From NCBI GenBank assembly GCA_947501635.1, contig CANMWT010000014.1, positions 1 through 64,000 of the forward strand: a DNA stretch of 64,000 nucleotides, given 5' to 3'. The stretch comes from an uncultured Roseobacter sp. Its GTDB lineage: Bacteria > Pseudomonadota > Alphaproteobacteria > Rhodobacterales > Rhodobacteraceae. Shown piece by piece: positions 27,322-36,666 of the stretch. The position numbers were made by a program, and so were the translations under genes. The notes under the pieces were generated by a model. It did no database searches. It was not told the DNA's origin and saw nothing but the letters and a program-made list of their open reading frames with translations. Within the stretch, counting starts at the first letter, position 1. Every line of letters starts with the position of its first letter.

Positions 27322-27939
27322 TTAGGTCGTGGCCATTTGTTGAAACAGCTTGGCCTTTGCAGGTTTTGGCGTTTCGGGCAGACGGGATGGTTTGATAAGC
27401 GTGCAGATTGTCTCGTGCATGCCCCGCAGATCCGCTTCTTCGCCGGCAAGCAGCATGATCGGAGTGTTATGGCCCCGAACGCGCAGCATCAAGCCAGTGT
27501 TGCCCATGGCGTCGGAGGCTTTCTTGACGAAGATGCTTTCGATCTGGTCAAAGGAAAAAGTTGTCGCGATCCGGCAGTTGTCGTTGCTGTTGACCCGACC
27601 GAATTCCACTTCGCGGCGATCGGTGTCCACAATGAGCTGACGGCGAAACCCGCGTGTCCCGAAGGCGTATAGCACAAGGCCCGATGCGATCAGAACACCG
27701 CCAGACACCATGGATCCGTTGAACATCCAGACGTGGAAGGGCAGGGGCGACAAATACCCGATCATCAGCCCGCCCAGCATGGAAATGAGCCCGAGGAACA
27801 TAAAACAGTACTCGAAAACCTTTGAGAGCGCATAACCGCGTTCGATTTCTCTGAATGTAATACGGCTTTTGCCGGCCATATTCTGGATCGAAGCTGCAGT
27901 GTTTGTCTGTAGTACCGGCATTTTCGTTGAGAATTGCAT
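27322..27939 (-). CDS. Hypothetical membrane protein with two helices and a soluble PH-like tail
   Basis: 205 residues. Two hydrophobic helices (about residues 43-62 and 70-92) are followed by a beta-rich cytosolic part (RRQLIVDTDRREVEFGRVN ... FSFDQIESIFVKKA ... LMLRVRGHNTPIMLLAGEE) with the character of bacterial PH-like domains, though I do not recognise a named family. AGGG lies seven bases before the ATG. It is transcribed towards the 2OG oxygenase gene on the same strand, 65 bases apart. Confidence 0.65.
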   Translation of the reverse strand: MQFSTKMPVLQTNTAASIQNMAGKSRITFREIERGYALSKVFEYCFMFLGLISMLGGLMIGYLSPLPFHVWMFNGSMVSGGVLIASGLVLYAFGTRGFRRQLIVDTDRREVEFGRVNSNDNCRIATTFSFDQIESIFVKKASDAMGNTGLMLRVRGHNTPIMLLAGEEADLRGMHETICTLIKPSRLPETPKPAKAKLFQQMATT

Positions 27940-28079
27940 TTGGCTACCCTTGTTTCGTGTTGATAACAGAGTTGGAGGCCAAACAAGTCCATTTTGAGGT
28001 GAACTTTCGACATATTGTGCACGTTTTTGGGGAATTGGCGCTTTCCAGACGCCTTTTTCGGGAAAGTTCGCGCGCGTGG

Positions 28080-28475
28080 CTATGCAACCAGAGGATCAGG
28101 CGCGCCCCAGGCGTTGGGCCCTTCGCTGGGCCGGGTGTAAAACCACAGCAAGACAAGCACGCCGACGATCGGCACGAACCCGATCAAAAGCCACCAGCCT
28201 GATTTCCCCATATCGTGCAGTCTGCGTGCCCCGACCGCGAGAGCCGGCAGAAAGATCGCAAGCGATACGAGCATACTGAGAGGTTGGCCGGCGTTTTCAT
28301 CCCCGATGTCGAAACCCAACATGGGGCCGATCAAAATGGCATCTATGGTTTGTGTGACCAAAGTCGCCAGGAAAACGGCCAGAATCCACCACCAGAATTC
28401 CGGGCGCGACGCACGGCCCGTGAACGTGGCATAGTGGGAAAGGACCTTTCTGACGGCGGCGACCATGTTGTTCAT
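28080..28475 (-). CDS. DUF805 membrane protein
   Basis: 131 residues with four hydrophobic helices. It shows the DUF805 marks: FTGRASRPEFWWW near the N-terminus, VGARRLHDMGKSGWW in the middle, and a C-terminal helix followed by WFYTRPSEGPNAWG. Function unknown; some members are phage or stress linked. GGGAGA supports the start. First of three reverse-strand genes between rplP and rpmC, 140 bases before the next. Confidence 0.88.
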   Translation of the reverse strand: MNNMVAAVRKVLSHYATFTGRASRPEFWWWILAVFLATLVTQTIDAILIGPMLGFDIGDENAGQPLSMLVSLAIFLPALAVGARRLHDMGKSGWWLLIGFVPIVGVLVLLWFYTRPSEGPNAWGAPDPLVA

Positions 28476-28556
28476 CTTTTTCTCCCGTGTATGTCCTTAT
28501 GTTACGCGCATAGTGATTTGGGGTAAATTGCGATGTCGCTGGGCTACTAAAAGGGG

Positions 28557-28585
28557 TTGTCATGGGCGGGTAACCCTCCTATACG
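28557..28585 (+). promoter_or_regulatory. Promoter for the rpmC (spc) block
   Basis: TTGTCA (28557-28562), 17-base spacer, TATACG (28580-28585), facing rpmC. It restarts transcription after the reverse-strand cassette. A long-range pairing in the leader (CACGGG 28605-28610 with CCCGTG 28657-28662) may structure the 5' end. Confidence 0.7.
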
Positions 28586-28682
28586 GCCCTCTCATCATGA
28601 ACTCCACGGGAATCAGGGTGACCAAGTGTGTCGGCACGAGATGCACATTGGGCCTGCCCGTGATGTTGAAAGGAAAAGGGCG

Positions 28683-28889
28683 ATGAACGCCAAGGAATTG
28701 CATGACAAAACGCCTGACCAGCTGCGTGAAGAGCTGGCAAACCTGAAGAAAGAGCAGTTCAACCTGCGTTTCCAGCAAGCTACGGGTCAGCTGGAAAACC
28801 CGGCTCAACTGCGCGTCGCGCGCCGCAATGCGGCCCGTGTGAAAACTGTATTGAACCAGAAAGCAGCCTCGGCTGCTGCGTCCGAGTAA
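28683..28889 (+). CDS. rpmC: 50S ribosomal protein L29
   Basis: 68-residue protein near the tunnel exit. [31 protein letters not shown] is the family pattern; the longer in-frame upstream extension is not conserved. AAAGGAAAAGGG lies upstream. It starts the block rpmC-rpsQ-rplN-rplX-rplE-rpsN-rpsH-rplF-rplR-rpsE-rpmD. Confidence 0.97.
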   Translation: MNAKELHDKTPDQLREELANLKKEQFNLRFQQATGQLENPAQLRVARRNAARVKTVLNQKAASAAASE

Positions 28890-28900
28890 GGAGAGCCCAC

Positions 28901-29140
28901 ATGCCAAAGCGTATTCTGTCCGGCGTCGTGACCTCCGACGCAAATGCACAAACAGTCACCGTTTCCGTTGAGCGCCGCTTTACGCATCCGGTTCTGAAAA
29001 AGACCATCCGTAAGTCCAAAAAGTACCGGGCACACGATGAGAACAACACATTCAAGACGGGCGATAGCGTCCGCATCATCGAATGTGCACCAAAGTCTAA
29101 GACCAAACGTTGGGAAGTGCTCGAAGCCGCAGAGGCCTAA
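28901..29140 (+). CDS. rpsQ: 30S ribosomal protein S17
   Basis: 79-residue primary 16S rRNA-binding protein. [26 protein letters not shown] and [18 protein letters not shown] are family landmarks. Eleven bases after rpmC. The 72-base spacer to rplN contains a small GGCC/GGCC stem before GGGAGA. Confidence 0.98.
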   Translation: MPKRILSGVVTSDANAQTVTVSVERRFTHPVLKKTIRKSKKYRAHDENNTFKTGDSVRIIECAPKSKTKRWEVLEAAEA

Positions 29141-29212
29141 AGCACCAACAGCTAAATCGAAACCCTGGGGACAAGGCCACGCATCGGCCCCCCAAAGGTC
29201 GGGAGAAACCAA

Positions 29213-29581
29213 ATGATCCAGATGCAGACCAACCTGGATGTTGCTGACAACAGCGGCGCGCGCCGTGTTCAGTGCATCAAGGTGCTGGGTGGTTCCAAGC
29301 GTAAATACGCATCCGTCGGCGACATCATTGTTGTCTCGGTAAAGGAAGCCATCCCACGCGGCCGTGTGAAAAAAGGCGACGTGCGCAAAGCCGTTGTTGT
29401 TCGCACCGCCAAGGAAGTTCGCCGCGAAGACGGTACAGCGATCCGTTTTGATCGCAACGCCGCCGTGATCCTCAACAACAACAACGAGCCAATCGGTACA
29501 CGTATCTTTGGACCAGTTGTTCGCGAGTTGCGTGCGAAAAACTTCATGAAAATCATCTCGCTCGCTCCGGAGGTGCTGTAA
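29213..29581 (+). CDS. rplN: 50S ribosomal protein L14
   Basis: 122-residue 23S rRNA-binding protein at the subunit interface, exactly the family length. [27 protein letters not shown] at the start and [23 protein letters not shown] at the end. Two bases separate it from rplX. Confidence 0.99.
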
Positions 29582-29583
29582 TC

Positions 29584-29895
29584 ATGGCTGCTAAGTTGAA
29601 AAAAGGTGACAAGGTCATCGTTCTGGCAGGCAAGGACAAAGGCAAGACAGGCAACATCACGTCTGTTGACCCGAAATCCGGCAAAGCCATCGTGGACGGC
29701 ATCAACATTGCCATCCGTGCGACACGCCAGTCGCAGACAACACAGGGCGGTCGCATCCCCAAGGCGATGCCGATTGACCTGAGCAACCTCGCGATCGTGG
29801 ATGCCAACGGCAAACCCACCCGCGTGGGCTTTAAAATGGAAGGCGACAAGAAAGTGCGCTTTGCCAAGACGACAGGGGACGTGATCGATGCTTGA
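29584..29895 (+). CDS. rplX: 50S ribosomal protein L24
   Basis: 103-residue assembly-initiator protein with an N-terminal KOW motif ([22 protein letters not shown]). Standard length. Its last eight bases overlap the start of rplE. Confidence 0.99.
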   Translation: MAAKLKKGDKVIVLAGKDKGKTGNITSVDPKSGKAIVDGINIAIRATRQSQTTQGGRIPKAMPIDLSNLAIVDANGKPTRVGFKMEGDKKVRFAKTTGDVIDA

Positions 29896-30451
29896 TTCTG
29901 CAAACTACACGCCCCGCCTGAAGGCCGCATACAAAGACAAAATCCGTGCGGCGCTCAAAGAAGAGTTCGGCTACAAGAACGACATGCAAATTCCGCGTCT
30001 GGACAAGATTGTCCTGAACATCGGCTGTGGTGCCGAAGCGGTTCGCGACAGCAAGAAAGCAAAGTCTGCGCAAGCTGACCTGACGCTGATTGCCGGCCAG
30101 AAGGCGCTGACCACCACCGCAAAGAAGTCCATCGCGGGCTTCCGTGTGCGTGAGGAAATGCCACTGGGAGCGAAAGTGACCCTGCGCGGCGACCGTATGT
30201 ACGAATTCCTTGACCGTCTTATCACGATCGCAATGCCTCGTATCCGCGACTTCCGCGGCGTATCGGGCAAGTCTTTCGATGGTCGTGGCAACTACGCCAT
30301 GGGCCTCAAAGAGCACCTCGTGTTCCCCGAGATCGACTTTGACAAGATCGACGAAAACTGGGGAATGGACATCGTGATCGCCACAACGGCGGGAACCGAC
30401 GCTGAATCAAAGAGCCTGTTGAAGCACTTCAACATGCCCTTCAATTCATAA
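29888..30451 (+). CDS. rplE: 50S ribosomal protein L5
   Basis: 187-residue 5S rRNA-binding protein. Landmarks are [17 protein letters not shown], a central [20 protein letters not shown] and the C-terminal [20 protein letters not shown]. It overlaps rplX by eight bases, so its translation is probably coupled. Confidence 0.99.
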   Translation: MLDSANYTPRLKAAYKDKIRAALKEEFGYKNDMQIPRLDKIVLNIGCGAEAVRDSKKAKSAQADLTLIAGQKALTTTAKKSIAGFRVREEMPLGAKVTLRGDRMYEFLDRLITIAMPRIRDFRGVSGKSFDGRGNYAMGLKEHLVFPEIDFDKIDENWGMDIVIATTAGTDAESKSLLKHFNMPFNS

Positions 30452-30471
30452 GCGCGGGAAGGATATTAGAT

Positions 30472-30777
30472 ATGGCTAAGAAATCCATGATCGCACGCGA
30501 GAAAAAGCGTGAACGTCTGGTTGCTAAATACGCCGCGAAGCGCGCGGAGCTGAAAGCAATCGTAAACGACCAAGAAAAGCCGATGGAAGAGCGTTTCCGC
30601 GCCTCCTTGAAGCTGGCGAAACTGCCGCGCAACTCCAGCGCTGTGCGTCTGCACAACCGCTGCCAGCTGACCGGCCGCCCACACGCCTACTATCGTAAAC
30701 TTAAAATCTCGCGGATCGCGCTGCGTGATCTTGGCTCGCAAGGCCAGATTCCCGGCATGGTCAAGTCCAGCTGGTAA
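30472..30777 (+). CDS. rpsN: 30S ribosomal protein S14, zinc-free type
   Basis: 101-residue long-form S14 without the CxxC-CxxC zinc motif (C- type), with [16 protein letters not shown]-like core (here [16 protein letters not shown]) and the [11 protein letters not shown] end. Its 12-base spacer to rpsH carries AAGGAGG. Confidence 0.99.
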   Translation: MAKKSMIAREKKRERLVAKYAAKRAELKAIVNDQEKPMEERFRASLKLAKLPRNSSAVRLHNRCQLTGRPHAYYRKLKISRIALRDLGSQGQIPGMVKSSW

Positions 30778-30789
30778 GGAGGGCATAAC

Positions 30790-31182
30790 ATGAACGATCC
30801 TATCGCAGATATGCTCACCCGTATCCGTAACTCTCAGATGCGCGGCAAATCCACCGTCATGACACCGGCGTCCAAGCTGCGTGCATGGGTCCTGGATGTG
30901 CTGGCAGACGAAGGCTACATCCGCGGCTATGAGAAAACCACTGGTGCCGACGGCCATCCGGCCATCGAGATCAGCCTCAAGTACTATGAAGGCGAACCTG
31001 TCATTCGCGAACTGAAGCGGGTCTCCAAGCCCGGTCGTCGCGTCTACATGGGCGTCAATGACATTCCCGTTGTCCGTCAGGGCCTCGGTGTGTCGATTGT
31101 CTCCACCCCCAAGGGTGTGATGTCGGACCAGGCTGCACGCAGCGCCAATGTTGGCGGTGAAGTGCTCTGCACCGTATTCTAA
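30790..31182 (+). CDS. rpsH: 30S ribosomal protein S8
   Basis: 130-residue 16S rRNA-binding protein and, in enterics, the translational repressor of the spc operon through the rplE region. [18 protein letters not shown] start; C-terminal [20 protein letters not shown] is typical. Ten bases precede rplF. Confidence 0.99.
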   Translation: MNDPIADMLTRIRNSQMRGKSTVMTPASKLRAWVLDVLADEGYIRGYEKTTGADGHPAIEISLKYYEGEPVIRELKRVSKPGRRVYMGVNDIPVVRQGLGVSIVSTPKGVMSDQAARSANVGGEVLCTVF

Positions 31183-31192
31183 GGAGGGGCAC

Positions 31193-31726
31193 ATGTCTCG
31201 TATTGGTAAAAAACCGGTTGAGCTGCCCTCTGGCGTGACAGCGTCCGTCTCTGGTCAGACAATCGAAGTCAAAGGCCCCAAGGGCACCCGTTCGTTCAAC
31301 GCAACAGACGACGTGGACCTTAAGGTTGAAGACAACGTGATCACTGTCACACCCCGTGGCAAATCAAAGCGCGCGCGCCAGCAGTGGGGCATGTCCCGCA
31401 CACAGGTGCAAAACTGCGTGACCGGCGTCACCGAGGGTTTCAAGAAAGAGCTTGAAATTCAGGGTGTGGGCTATCGTGCTCAGATGCAGGGCAACACCCT
31501 GAAACTGAACCTCGGCCTGAGCCATGACGTGGACTACACCGCACCTGAGGGTGTGACCGTTACCGCGCCGAAGCAAACCGAAATCGTTGTGGAAGGCATT
31601 GACGAACAGCTTGTTGGTCAAGTTGCCGCGAACATCCGCCAGTGGCGCAAGCCCGAGCCCTACAAAGGCAAAGGTATCCGCTACAAGGGCGAGTTCATCT
31701 TCCGCAAAGAAGGCAAGAAGAAGTAA
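31193..31726 (+). CDS. rplF: 50S ribosomal protein L6
   Basis: 177-residue protein near the GTPase centre, two repeated domains. The start is [15 protein letters not shown] with AAGGAGGGG upstream; an in-frame upstream ATG lies inside rpsH and is not used. The C-terminus has the conserved [16 protein letters not shown]. Confidence 0.99.
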   Translation: MSRIGKKPVELPSGVTASVSGQTIEVKGPKGTRSFNATDDVDLKVEDNVITVTPRGKSKRARQQWGMSRTQVQNCVTGVTEGFKKELEIQGVGYRAQMQGNTLKLNLGLSHDVDYTAPEGVTVTAPKQTEIVVEGIDEQLVGQVAANIRQWRKPEPYKGKGIRYKGEFIFRKEGKKK

Positions 31727-31738
31727 GGAACGCAAAAG

Positions 31739-32098
31739 ATGGCAAACAGCAAAAGACAACTGTTCATCAAACGCCGCCTGCGCGTTCGGAACAAACTTCG
31801 TCGCACGAATGCAGGTCGTATGCGCCTGTCCGTGCACCGCAGCAACAAGAACATTTCTGTTCAGCTGATCGATGATGTGGCGGGTAAAACCGTGGCGTCC
31901 GCGTCCACGCTTGAAAAAGATCTGGGCGTTGTGGGCAAGAACAACGTCGAAGCGGCGGCAAAAGTGGGCGCTGCGATTGCAGAGCGTGCGAAAAAAGCCG
32001 GCGTCGAGGAAGCGTATTTTGACCGTGGCGGCTTCTTGTTCCACGGTAAGGTCAAGGCGGTGGCAGATGCCGCACGCGAAGGTGGCCTGAAAATCTAA
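31739..32098 (+). CDS. rplR: 50S ribosomal protein L18
   Basis: 119-residue 5S rRNA-binding protein; basic N-terminus ([18 protein letters not shown]) and C-terminal [24 protein letters not shown]. Twelve bases after rplF. A hairpin follows before rpsE. Confidence 0.99.
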   Translation: MANSKRQLFIKRRLRVRNKLRRTNAGRMRLSVHRSNKNISVQLIDDVAGKTVASASTLEKDLGVVGKNNVEAAAKVGAAIAERAKKAGVEEAYFDRGGFLFHGKVKAVADAAREGGLKI

Positions 32099-32105
32099 AC
32101 ACTGT

Positions 32106-32128
32106 AAGGCGCCCCTGACGGGCGCCTT
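32106..32128 (+). promoter_or_regulatory. Stem-loop between rplR and rpsE
   Basis: AAGGCGCCC and GGGCGCCTT form a 9-bp perfect stem with a 5-base loop. Only TT follows, so it is more likely a processing or partial-termination stem than a full terminator. The rplR-rpsE spacer (116 bases) is unusually long for the spc operon. Confidence 0.6.
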
Positions 32129-32214
32129 CGATGATCCGGGAGCGAAAGCTCACCTGGATTGAAACAACCGGGCGCAACCGCATATCGCGGGCCCACCAGA
32201 AAAAGGATGTTCTC

Positions 32215-32793
32215 ATGGCAGAACGTGAAAACCGTCGCGGCAACCGTCGCGATCGTGAAGAAGCACCGGAATTTGCCGACCGTCTGGTCGCCATCAACCG
32301 CGTGTCCAAGACAGTTAAAGGTGGTAAGCGCTTCGGGTTTGCCGCTCTCGTTGTTGTGGGCGATCAGAAAGGCCGCGTAGGCTTTGGCAAAGGTAAAGCC
32401 AAAGAGGTGCCTGAGGCGATCCGCAAGGCGACCGAGCAGGCCAAACGCCAGATGATCCGCGTACAGCTGCGCGAAGGCCGCACGCTGCACCACGACATGG
32501 AAGGGCGTCACGGCGCTGGCAAAGTGGTGATGCGCACGGCGCCAGAGGGTACCGGTATCATTGCCGGTGGTCCGATGCGTGCCGTTTTCGAGATGCTGGG
32601 CGTCAAGGACGTTGTGTCCAAGTCCATCGGCTCGCAGAACCCCTACAACATGATCCGTGCCACCATGGACGGTCTGAAAAAAGAAGCATCCCCACGCTCC
32701 GTTGCGCAACGCCGCGGCAAGAAAGTGGCTGACATTCTGCCCAAGCGTGAGGATGCCGTAGACACATCCGCACAAGTGGCTGAGGAGGCGTAA
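32215..32793 (+). CDS. rpsE: 30S ribosomal protein S5
   Basis: 192-residue protein at the mRNA channel affecting decoding fidelity. The start is [13 protein letters not shown] with AAAGGA upstream; the longer in-frame frame overlaps the stem-loop region and is not conserved. Core [22 protein letters not shown] and [13 protein letters not shown] are typical. Three bases before rpmD. Confidence 0.98.
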   Translation: MAERENRRGNRRDREEAPEFADRLVAINRVSKTVKGGKRFGFAALVVVGDQKGRVGFGKGKAKEVPEAIRKATEQAKRQMIRVQLREGRTLHHDMEGRHGAGKVVMRTAPEGTGIIAGGPMRAVFEMLGVKDVVSKSIGSQNPYNMIRATMDGLKKEASPRSVAQRRGKKVADILPKREDAVDTSAQVAEEA

Positions 32794-32796
32794 AAC

Positions 32797-32985
32797 ATGG
32801 CCAAGACAATCGTCATCAAGCAAATCGGCTCCCCGATCCGCCGCCCCGCAAAACAGCGCGCGACCCTGATCGGTCTGGGCCTGAACAAAATGCACAAAAC
32901 CCGCGAGCTGGAAGACACACCTTCCGTGCGCGGCATGATAAACTCGATCCCGCACATGGTGGAGATCGTGGAAGAGCGTGACTGA
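32797..32985 (+). CDS. rpmD: 50S ribosomal protein L30
   Basis: 62-residue protein; [15 protein letters not shown] at the start and the [20 protein letters not shown] core. Unlike the usual order, a terminator and about 950 bases separate it from rplO. Confidence 0.98.
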   Translation: MAKTIVIKQIGSPIRRPAKQRATLIGLGLNKMHKTRELEDTPSVRGMINSIPHMVEIVEERD

Positions 32986-33007
32986 ACGCCTTGTAGCTTA
33001 GAGATTG

Positions 33008-33044
33008 AAAACGCCTCGCAGGAAATTGCGGGGCGTTTTCTTTT
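33008..33044 (+). terminator. Terminator after rpmD
   Basis: AAAACGCCTCGCA (33008-33020) pairs with TGCGGGGCGTTTT (33027-33039) with one G-U pair, then CTTTT. It ends the spc block ahead of rplO. Confidence 0.92.
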
Positions 33045-33097
33045 GCGGGTGAATGTCAATTTCGAGCCCAATCTGCCACATGCTGGACGCGATGGAG

Positions 33098-33117
33098 GTC
33101 GGCTGTGCACAGCCGAC
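33098..33117. repeat. 20-bp perfect palindrome
   Basis: GTCGGCTGTGCACAGCCGAC is self-complementary over all 20 bases. It lies in the non-coding gap after rpmD. It could be a binding site for a dimeric regulator, a cruciform or a remnant of a repeat element; nothing here assigns a function. Confidence 0.6.
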
Positions 33118-33320
33118 TCGCCTTCTTGGATGGGCTGCCGTTTCCGAAACGATGCCAGCGATGTCATCTTTGTACCTTTCATCAGGTTTGGTGCGATCAA
33201 CGCGGTCGGCCAAAGTGTGCCGCTTTGCGAAGCTGGCGCATTCGATGCATCCAGTTGCGGAATCTGCGCCTCACCGCCCGAGTCACAGTTTCGCCAAATT
33301 GTCCCACTACGGTCCGAGCC

Positions 33321-33587
33321 ATGGCACCATGGAACAAGTTTTGGGCAACCTTCTTCGGCGGATCCTGTTTATTCTTCGGGACCTGCGCCTTATTCGAATA
33401 CTTTCCGGGAGAAAGCATCGGCGTCAGGATGTTTGCACAATTGGCCGAAAGGTTCGGTGCTGTCGAAACGGGTCTAGGCACTCTATTTGTCGGCCTGATC
33501 TTGACCATCTGGATCCTCGTGTCTCGCCCCGGGGTCGCCACCGATGGCGGTCTCGGCTGCGACAGTGGTGGAGATGGCGGAGACTGA
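33321..33587 (+). CDS. Small hypothetical membrane protein
   Basis: 88 residues from ATG: two hydrophobic helices (about 8-26 and 51-67) and a Gly/Asp/Cys-rich tail ending GLGCDSGGDGGD, a tail style found on several small bacterial membrane proteins. The longer upstream frame is Cys/Arg-rich and looks non-coding, so the internal ATG was chosen. The ribosome binding site is weak (GAG only). No family recognised. It may be a real small gene or a decayed one. Confidence 0.45.
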   Translation: MAPWNKFWATFFGGSCLFFGTCALFEYFPGESIGVRMFAQLAERFGAVETGLGTLFVGLILTIWILVSRPGVATDGGLGCDSGGDGGD

Positions 33588-33866
33588 TCGCAGCTCAGCC
33601 CGTCTTGTTTGATCCGCAAAAACCGGCGAACTGTTTCTTTGTTCGCATCAAAGATGTTTTACATGGATCGCATTCAAACCAAGGATGCATTGAACAAACA
33701 TCGCTAGCCAAGGCAAACCCGATACTTTTGAACGAGCCGCGTTCGCACTCTCGTATGCTTGCCTGACAAGATGTAGGGTCGGGGCGTCAGGATGTTTGGA
33801 GGGCGCTTATCACTTGATTGCAGGCGACGCTAACCGCCGCCCTTTCCGTGCGTTCAATCTGGCCTC
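33588..33866. other. Gap before the rplO promoter
   Basis: No convincing gene. A 16-base string GGCGTCAGGATGTTTG at 33783-33798 repeats one inside the small ORF at 33420-33435, which may be a small local duplication. Confidence 0.4.
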
Positions 33867-33895
33867 TTGATCCCAACCCTTCTCCCGTCTATACG
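33867..33895 (+). promoter_or_regulatory. rplO-secY-adk promoter
   Basis: TTGATC (33867-33872), 17-base spacer, TATACG (33890-33895), about 95 bases before rplO. The -10 and spacing equal those of the rpmC promoter. Confidence 0.7.
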
Positions 33896-33988
33896 CCCAC
33901 GATCACCACAACGGTGACATAGAATCGAAACGCCGCGTTCGGCCACTCCCGTCGCTGGGGGTCGCATCCGGCAAAAGGAGAAGCGACA

Positions 33989-34471
33989 ATGAAACTGAAT
34001 GAACTGTCTGACAACGCAGGCGCCACCAAGAAACGCAAGCGCGTTGGTCGTGGCCCGGGTTCCGGCACCGGTAAAATGGGTGGCCGTGGTATCAAAGGTC
34101 AGAAATCCCGCTCGGGCGTGGCAATCAACGGCTATGAAGGTGGCCAGATGCCGCTTTACCAACGTCTGCCCAAGCGTGGCTTTAACAAGCCGAACCGCAA
34201 GGCCTACGCGGTTGTGAACCTTGGTCTGATCCAGAAATTCGTCGACGCCAAGAAAATCGACGCCAAGAAAGCGATCACCGAAGACGCCTTGATCGAAAGC
34301 GGTCTGGTGCGTCGCAAGAAAGACGGAATTCGCGTGCTTGCGAAGGGTGATGTGACCGCAAAGCTGAACATCGAAGTGACAGGTGCTTCCAAATCCGCGA
34401 TCGAAGCGGTGGAAAAAGCCGGTGGTTCGCTGACCGTTGCGGCGCCCGTCGCGGAAACGTCAGAGGCGTAA
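33989..34471 (+). CDS. rplO: 50S ribosomal protein L15
   Basis: 160-residue 23S rRNA-binding assembly protein. [29 protein letters not shown] at the start is the family signature; the rest is typical with a short Ala/Glu-rich end. AAAGGAG precedes it. First gene of the rplO-secY-adk unit. Confidence 0.99.
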   Translation: MKLNELSDNAGATKKRKRVGRGPGSGTGKMGGRGIKGQKSRSGVAINGYEGGQMPLYQRLPKRGFNKPNRKAYAVVNLGLIQKFVDAKKIDAKKAITEDALIESGLVRRKKDGIRVLAKGDVTAKLNIEVTGASKSAIEAVEKAGGSLTVAAPVAETSEA

Positions 34472-34590
34472 GCCCAAGTTCAGGCTTGTGGGCGGCGTCT
34501 GTGCCGCTTACATAGTCCTTCAAGTTTTCCATGACGCCGCCCCGCCGGAAAACGGCCCGGGCGGCGTGTTTGTTACGAAAGAGAGCCCTC

Positions 34591-35955
34591 ATGGTTTCTG
34601 CCGTCGAGAACATGGCCGCCAACACCAGCTGGTCTGCGCTGGGTAAAGCGACCGATCTGCGCAATCGTATCCTCTTTACGCTCGGCCTTTTGATCGTGTA
34701 CCGCCTTGGTACCTTCATACCGGTGCCGGGTATCGATGGTGTCGCCCTGCGCGAGTTTATGGAGCAGGCAGGGCAGGGCATCGGCGGTATGGTGTCGATG
34801 TTCACCGGTGGTGCTTTGGGCCGGATGGGTATCTTTGCGCTGGGTATCATGCCGTATATCTCGGCCTCGATCATCGTTCAGCTGCTGACGGCGATGGTAC
34901 CTAAGCTTGAGCAGTTGAAGAAAGAAGGCGAGCAGGGCCGCAAGAAGATTAACCAGTACACGCGATATGGTACGGTTTTTCTGGCGACCGTGCAGGCCTA
35001 TGGGCTGGCTGTCAGCCTTGAAGCGGGCGATATCGTCACCGATCCGGGCTTCTTTTTCCGTGCGTCCTGCGTGATTACGCTGGTTGGCGGTACCATGTTC
35101 CTGATGTGGCTTGGTGAACAGATCACCGCGCGCGGCGTCGGCAACGGTATCTCTCTTATCATCTTCGTGGGCATTATTGCGGAAGTGCCCGCCGCCATGG
35201 CGCAGTTCTTTGCCTCGGGCCGTTCCGGTGCGATCAGCCCTGCGGTCATCATCGGCGTGATTGTGATGGTCATCGCCACGATCATGTTCGTGGTCTTTAT
35301 GGAACGCGCCCTGCGCAAGATCCATATTCAGTATCCGCGTCGTCAGGTGGGCATGAAGGTCTATGACGGCGGGTCGAGCCACTTGCCTGTCAAAGTGAAC
35401 CCGGCGGGCGTTATTCCTGCGATCTTTGCATCGTCCCTGTTGTTGTTGCCGATTACGATCAGCACGTTCTCGGGCAATTCGACCAATCCGATCATGTCAT
35501 GGTTGCTGGCGAACTTCGGGCCGGGACAGCCGCTGTATCTGGCGTTCTTCACAACGATGATCGTCTTCTTCACGTATTTCTACACGTTCAACGTCAGCTT
35601 CAAACCTGATGACGTGGCTGACAATCTGAAAAACCAGAACGGCTTTATTCCCGGTATCCGGCCCGGCAAAAAGACGGCCGAGTATCTGGAGTATGTGGTC
35701 AACCGCGTGCTGGTTCTGGGCTCGGCCTATCTGGCGGCGGTCTGTCTGCTGCCGGAAATCCTCCGCGGCGAATTTGCCATTCCCTTCTATTTTGGTGGCA
35801 CGTCAGTGCTGATTGTGGTCTCTGTGACGATGGATACGATCCAACAGGTGCAAAGCCACCTCTTGGCCCATCAATATGAAGGCCTGCTGGAAAAGTCGCA
35901 ATTGCGCGGTAAGAGTGGCAAAGGCCGTAAGAAACGGAGCCCAGTGCGCAGATGA
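34591..35955 (+). CDS. secY: Preprotein translocase subunit SecY
   Basis: 454-residue ten-helix channel of the Sec translocon in the inner membrane. The start at [14 protein letters not shown] has GAGAG upstream; an in-frame start 60 bases earlier is basic and unconserved. Helix 2 region [15 protein letters not shown], the G-N-G-I-S-L loop near residue 185 ([12 protein letters not shown]) and the cytosolic loop [12 protein letters not shown] are intact. Its stop overlaps the adk ATG by four bases. Confidence 0.98.
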   Translation: MVSAVENMAANTSWSALGKATDLRNRILFTLGLLIVYRLGTFIPVPGIDGVALREFMEQAGQGIGGMVSMFTGGALGRMGIFALGIMPYISASIIVQLLTAMVPKLEQLKKEGEQGRKKINQYTRYGTVFLATVQAYGLAVSLEAGDIVTDPGFFFRASCVITLVGGTMFLMWLGEQITARGVGNGISLIIFVGIIAEVPAAMAQFFASGRSGAISPAVIIGVIVMVIATIMFVVFMERALRKIHIQYPRRQVGMKVYDGGSSHLPVKVNPAGVIPAIFASSLLLLPITISTFSGNSTNPIMSWLLANFGPGQPLYLAFFTTMIVFFTYFYTFNVSFKPDDVADNLKNQNGFIPGIRPGKKTAEYLEYVVNRVLVLGSAYLAAVCLLPEILRGEFAIPFYFGGTSVLIVVSVTMDTIQQVQSHLLAHQYEGLLEKSQLRGKSGKGRKKRSPVRR

Positions 35956-36599
35956 ACATTATACTTTTAGGGCCGCCCGGTGCCGGCAAAGGGACACAGG
36001 CGCGTATGCTTGTCGAAGAGCGCGGCATGGTCCAGCTCAGCACGGGTGATATGCTGCGGGAAGCCAAGGACAGCGGCACCGAGATGGGCAACATCGTCGC
36101 CGATGTGATGGCGCGCGGGGCCCTGGTCACAGACGAGATCGTGATCGGCCTTATCAAGGAAAAGCTTGAGACGGTGAAAGCCAACGGTTTCATCTTTGAC
36201 GGTTTCCCCAGAACGCTGGCGCAGGCTGACGCCTTGGGTGACCTGCTTGAGGCTGTGGGCGAGACGCTGGCGCATGTGGTCGAGATGCGTGTGGACGACG
36301 AAGCCCTCGTGGCGCGTATCACCGCACGGTCGACCTGCGGTGGGTGCGGTGAGGTCTATAACGACAACACCAAGCCGATCCCCTCGGATGGGGCCTGCAC
36401 CAATTGCGGCAAGAAAGACGATTTCAAGCGCCGCGCCGATGATAATGAAGAAAGCCTCAAGACGCGTCTGATGGAGTACTACAAACAGACGTCACCCTTG
36501 ATCGGTTACTATTACGCCAAAGGTAAGCTGAGCCGCGTGGACGGGCTTGGCGCTATTGATGCTGTGCAGGCAGAGATCAAGAGCGTCTTGGACAGCTAA
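35952..36599 (+). CDS. adk: Adenylate kinase with Cys4 (zinc-type) LID
   Basis: 215-residue enzyme interconverting ATP+AMP and 2 ADP. P-loop [10 protein letters not shown] (7-16), NMP-binding region with LSTGDMLRE, and DGFPRT (83-88). The LID contains C129-x2-C132 and C149-x2-C152, the four-cysteine arrangement that binds zinc in Gram-positive-type adenylate kinases, in place of the Cys-free hydrogen-bonded LID of E. coli. ATGA overlap with secY. Confidence 0.98.
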   Translation: MNIILLGPPGAGKGTQARMLVEERGMVQLSTGDMLREAKDSGTEMGNIVADVMARGALVTDEIVIGLIKEKLETVKANGFIFDGFPRTLAQADALGDLLEAVGETLAHVVEMRVDDEALVARITARSTCGGCGEVYNDNTKPIPSDGACTNCGKKDDFKRRADDNEESLKTRLMEYYKQTSPLIGYYYAKGKLSRVDGLGAIDAVQAEIKSVLDS

Positions 36600-36628
36600 G
36601 GGGCCGTTACAGGCGATAGGCGAATTTG

Positions 36629-36662
36629 AACGGAGGCGCGATTGCGGCCTCCGTTTTTTTTT
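36629..36662 (+). terminator. Terminator after adk
   Basis: AACGGAGGC (36629-36637) pairs with GCCTCCGTT (36647-36655); nine consecutive Ts from 36654. It ends the rplO-secY-adk unit. The reverse-strand DUF1194 gene ends only five bases beyond. Confidence 0.95.
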
Positions 36663-36666
36663 GTGG

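Noticed and set aside
33053-33766. 237-codon forward frame in the rpmD-rplO gap
   Set aside because: Composition is Arg/Ser/His-rich and it overlaps the more protein-like small membrane ORF in another frame.
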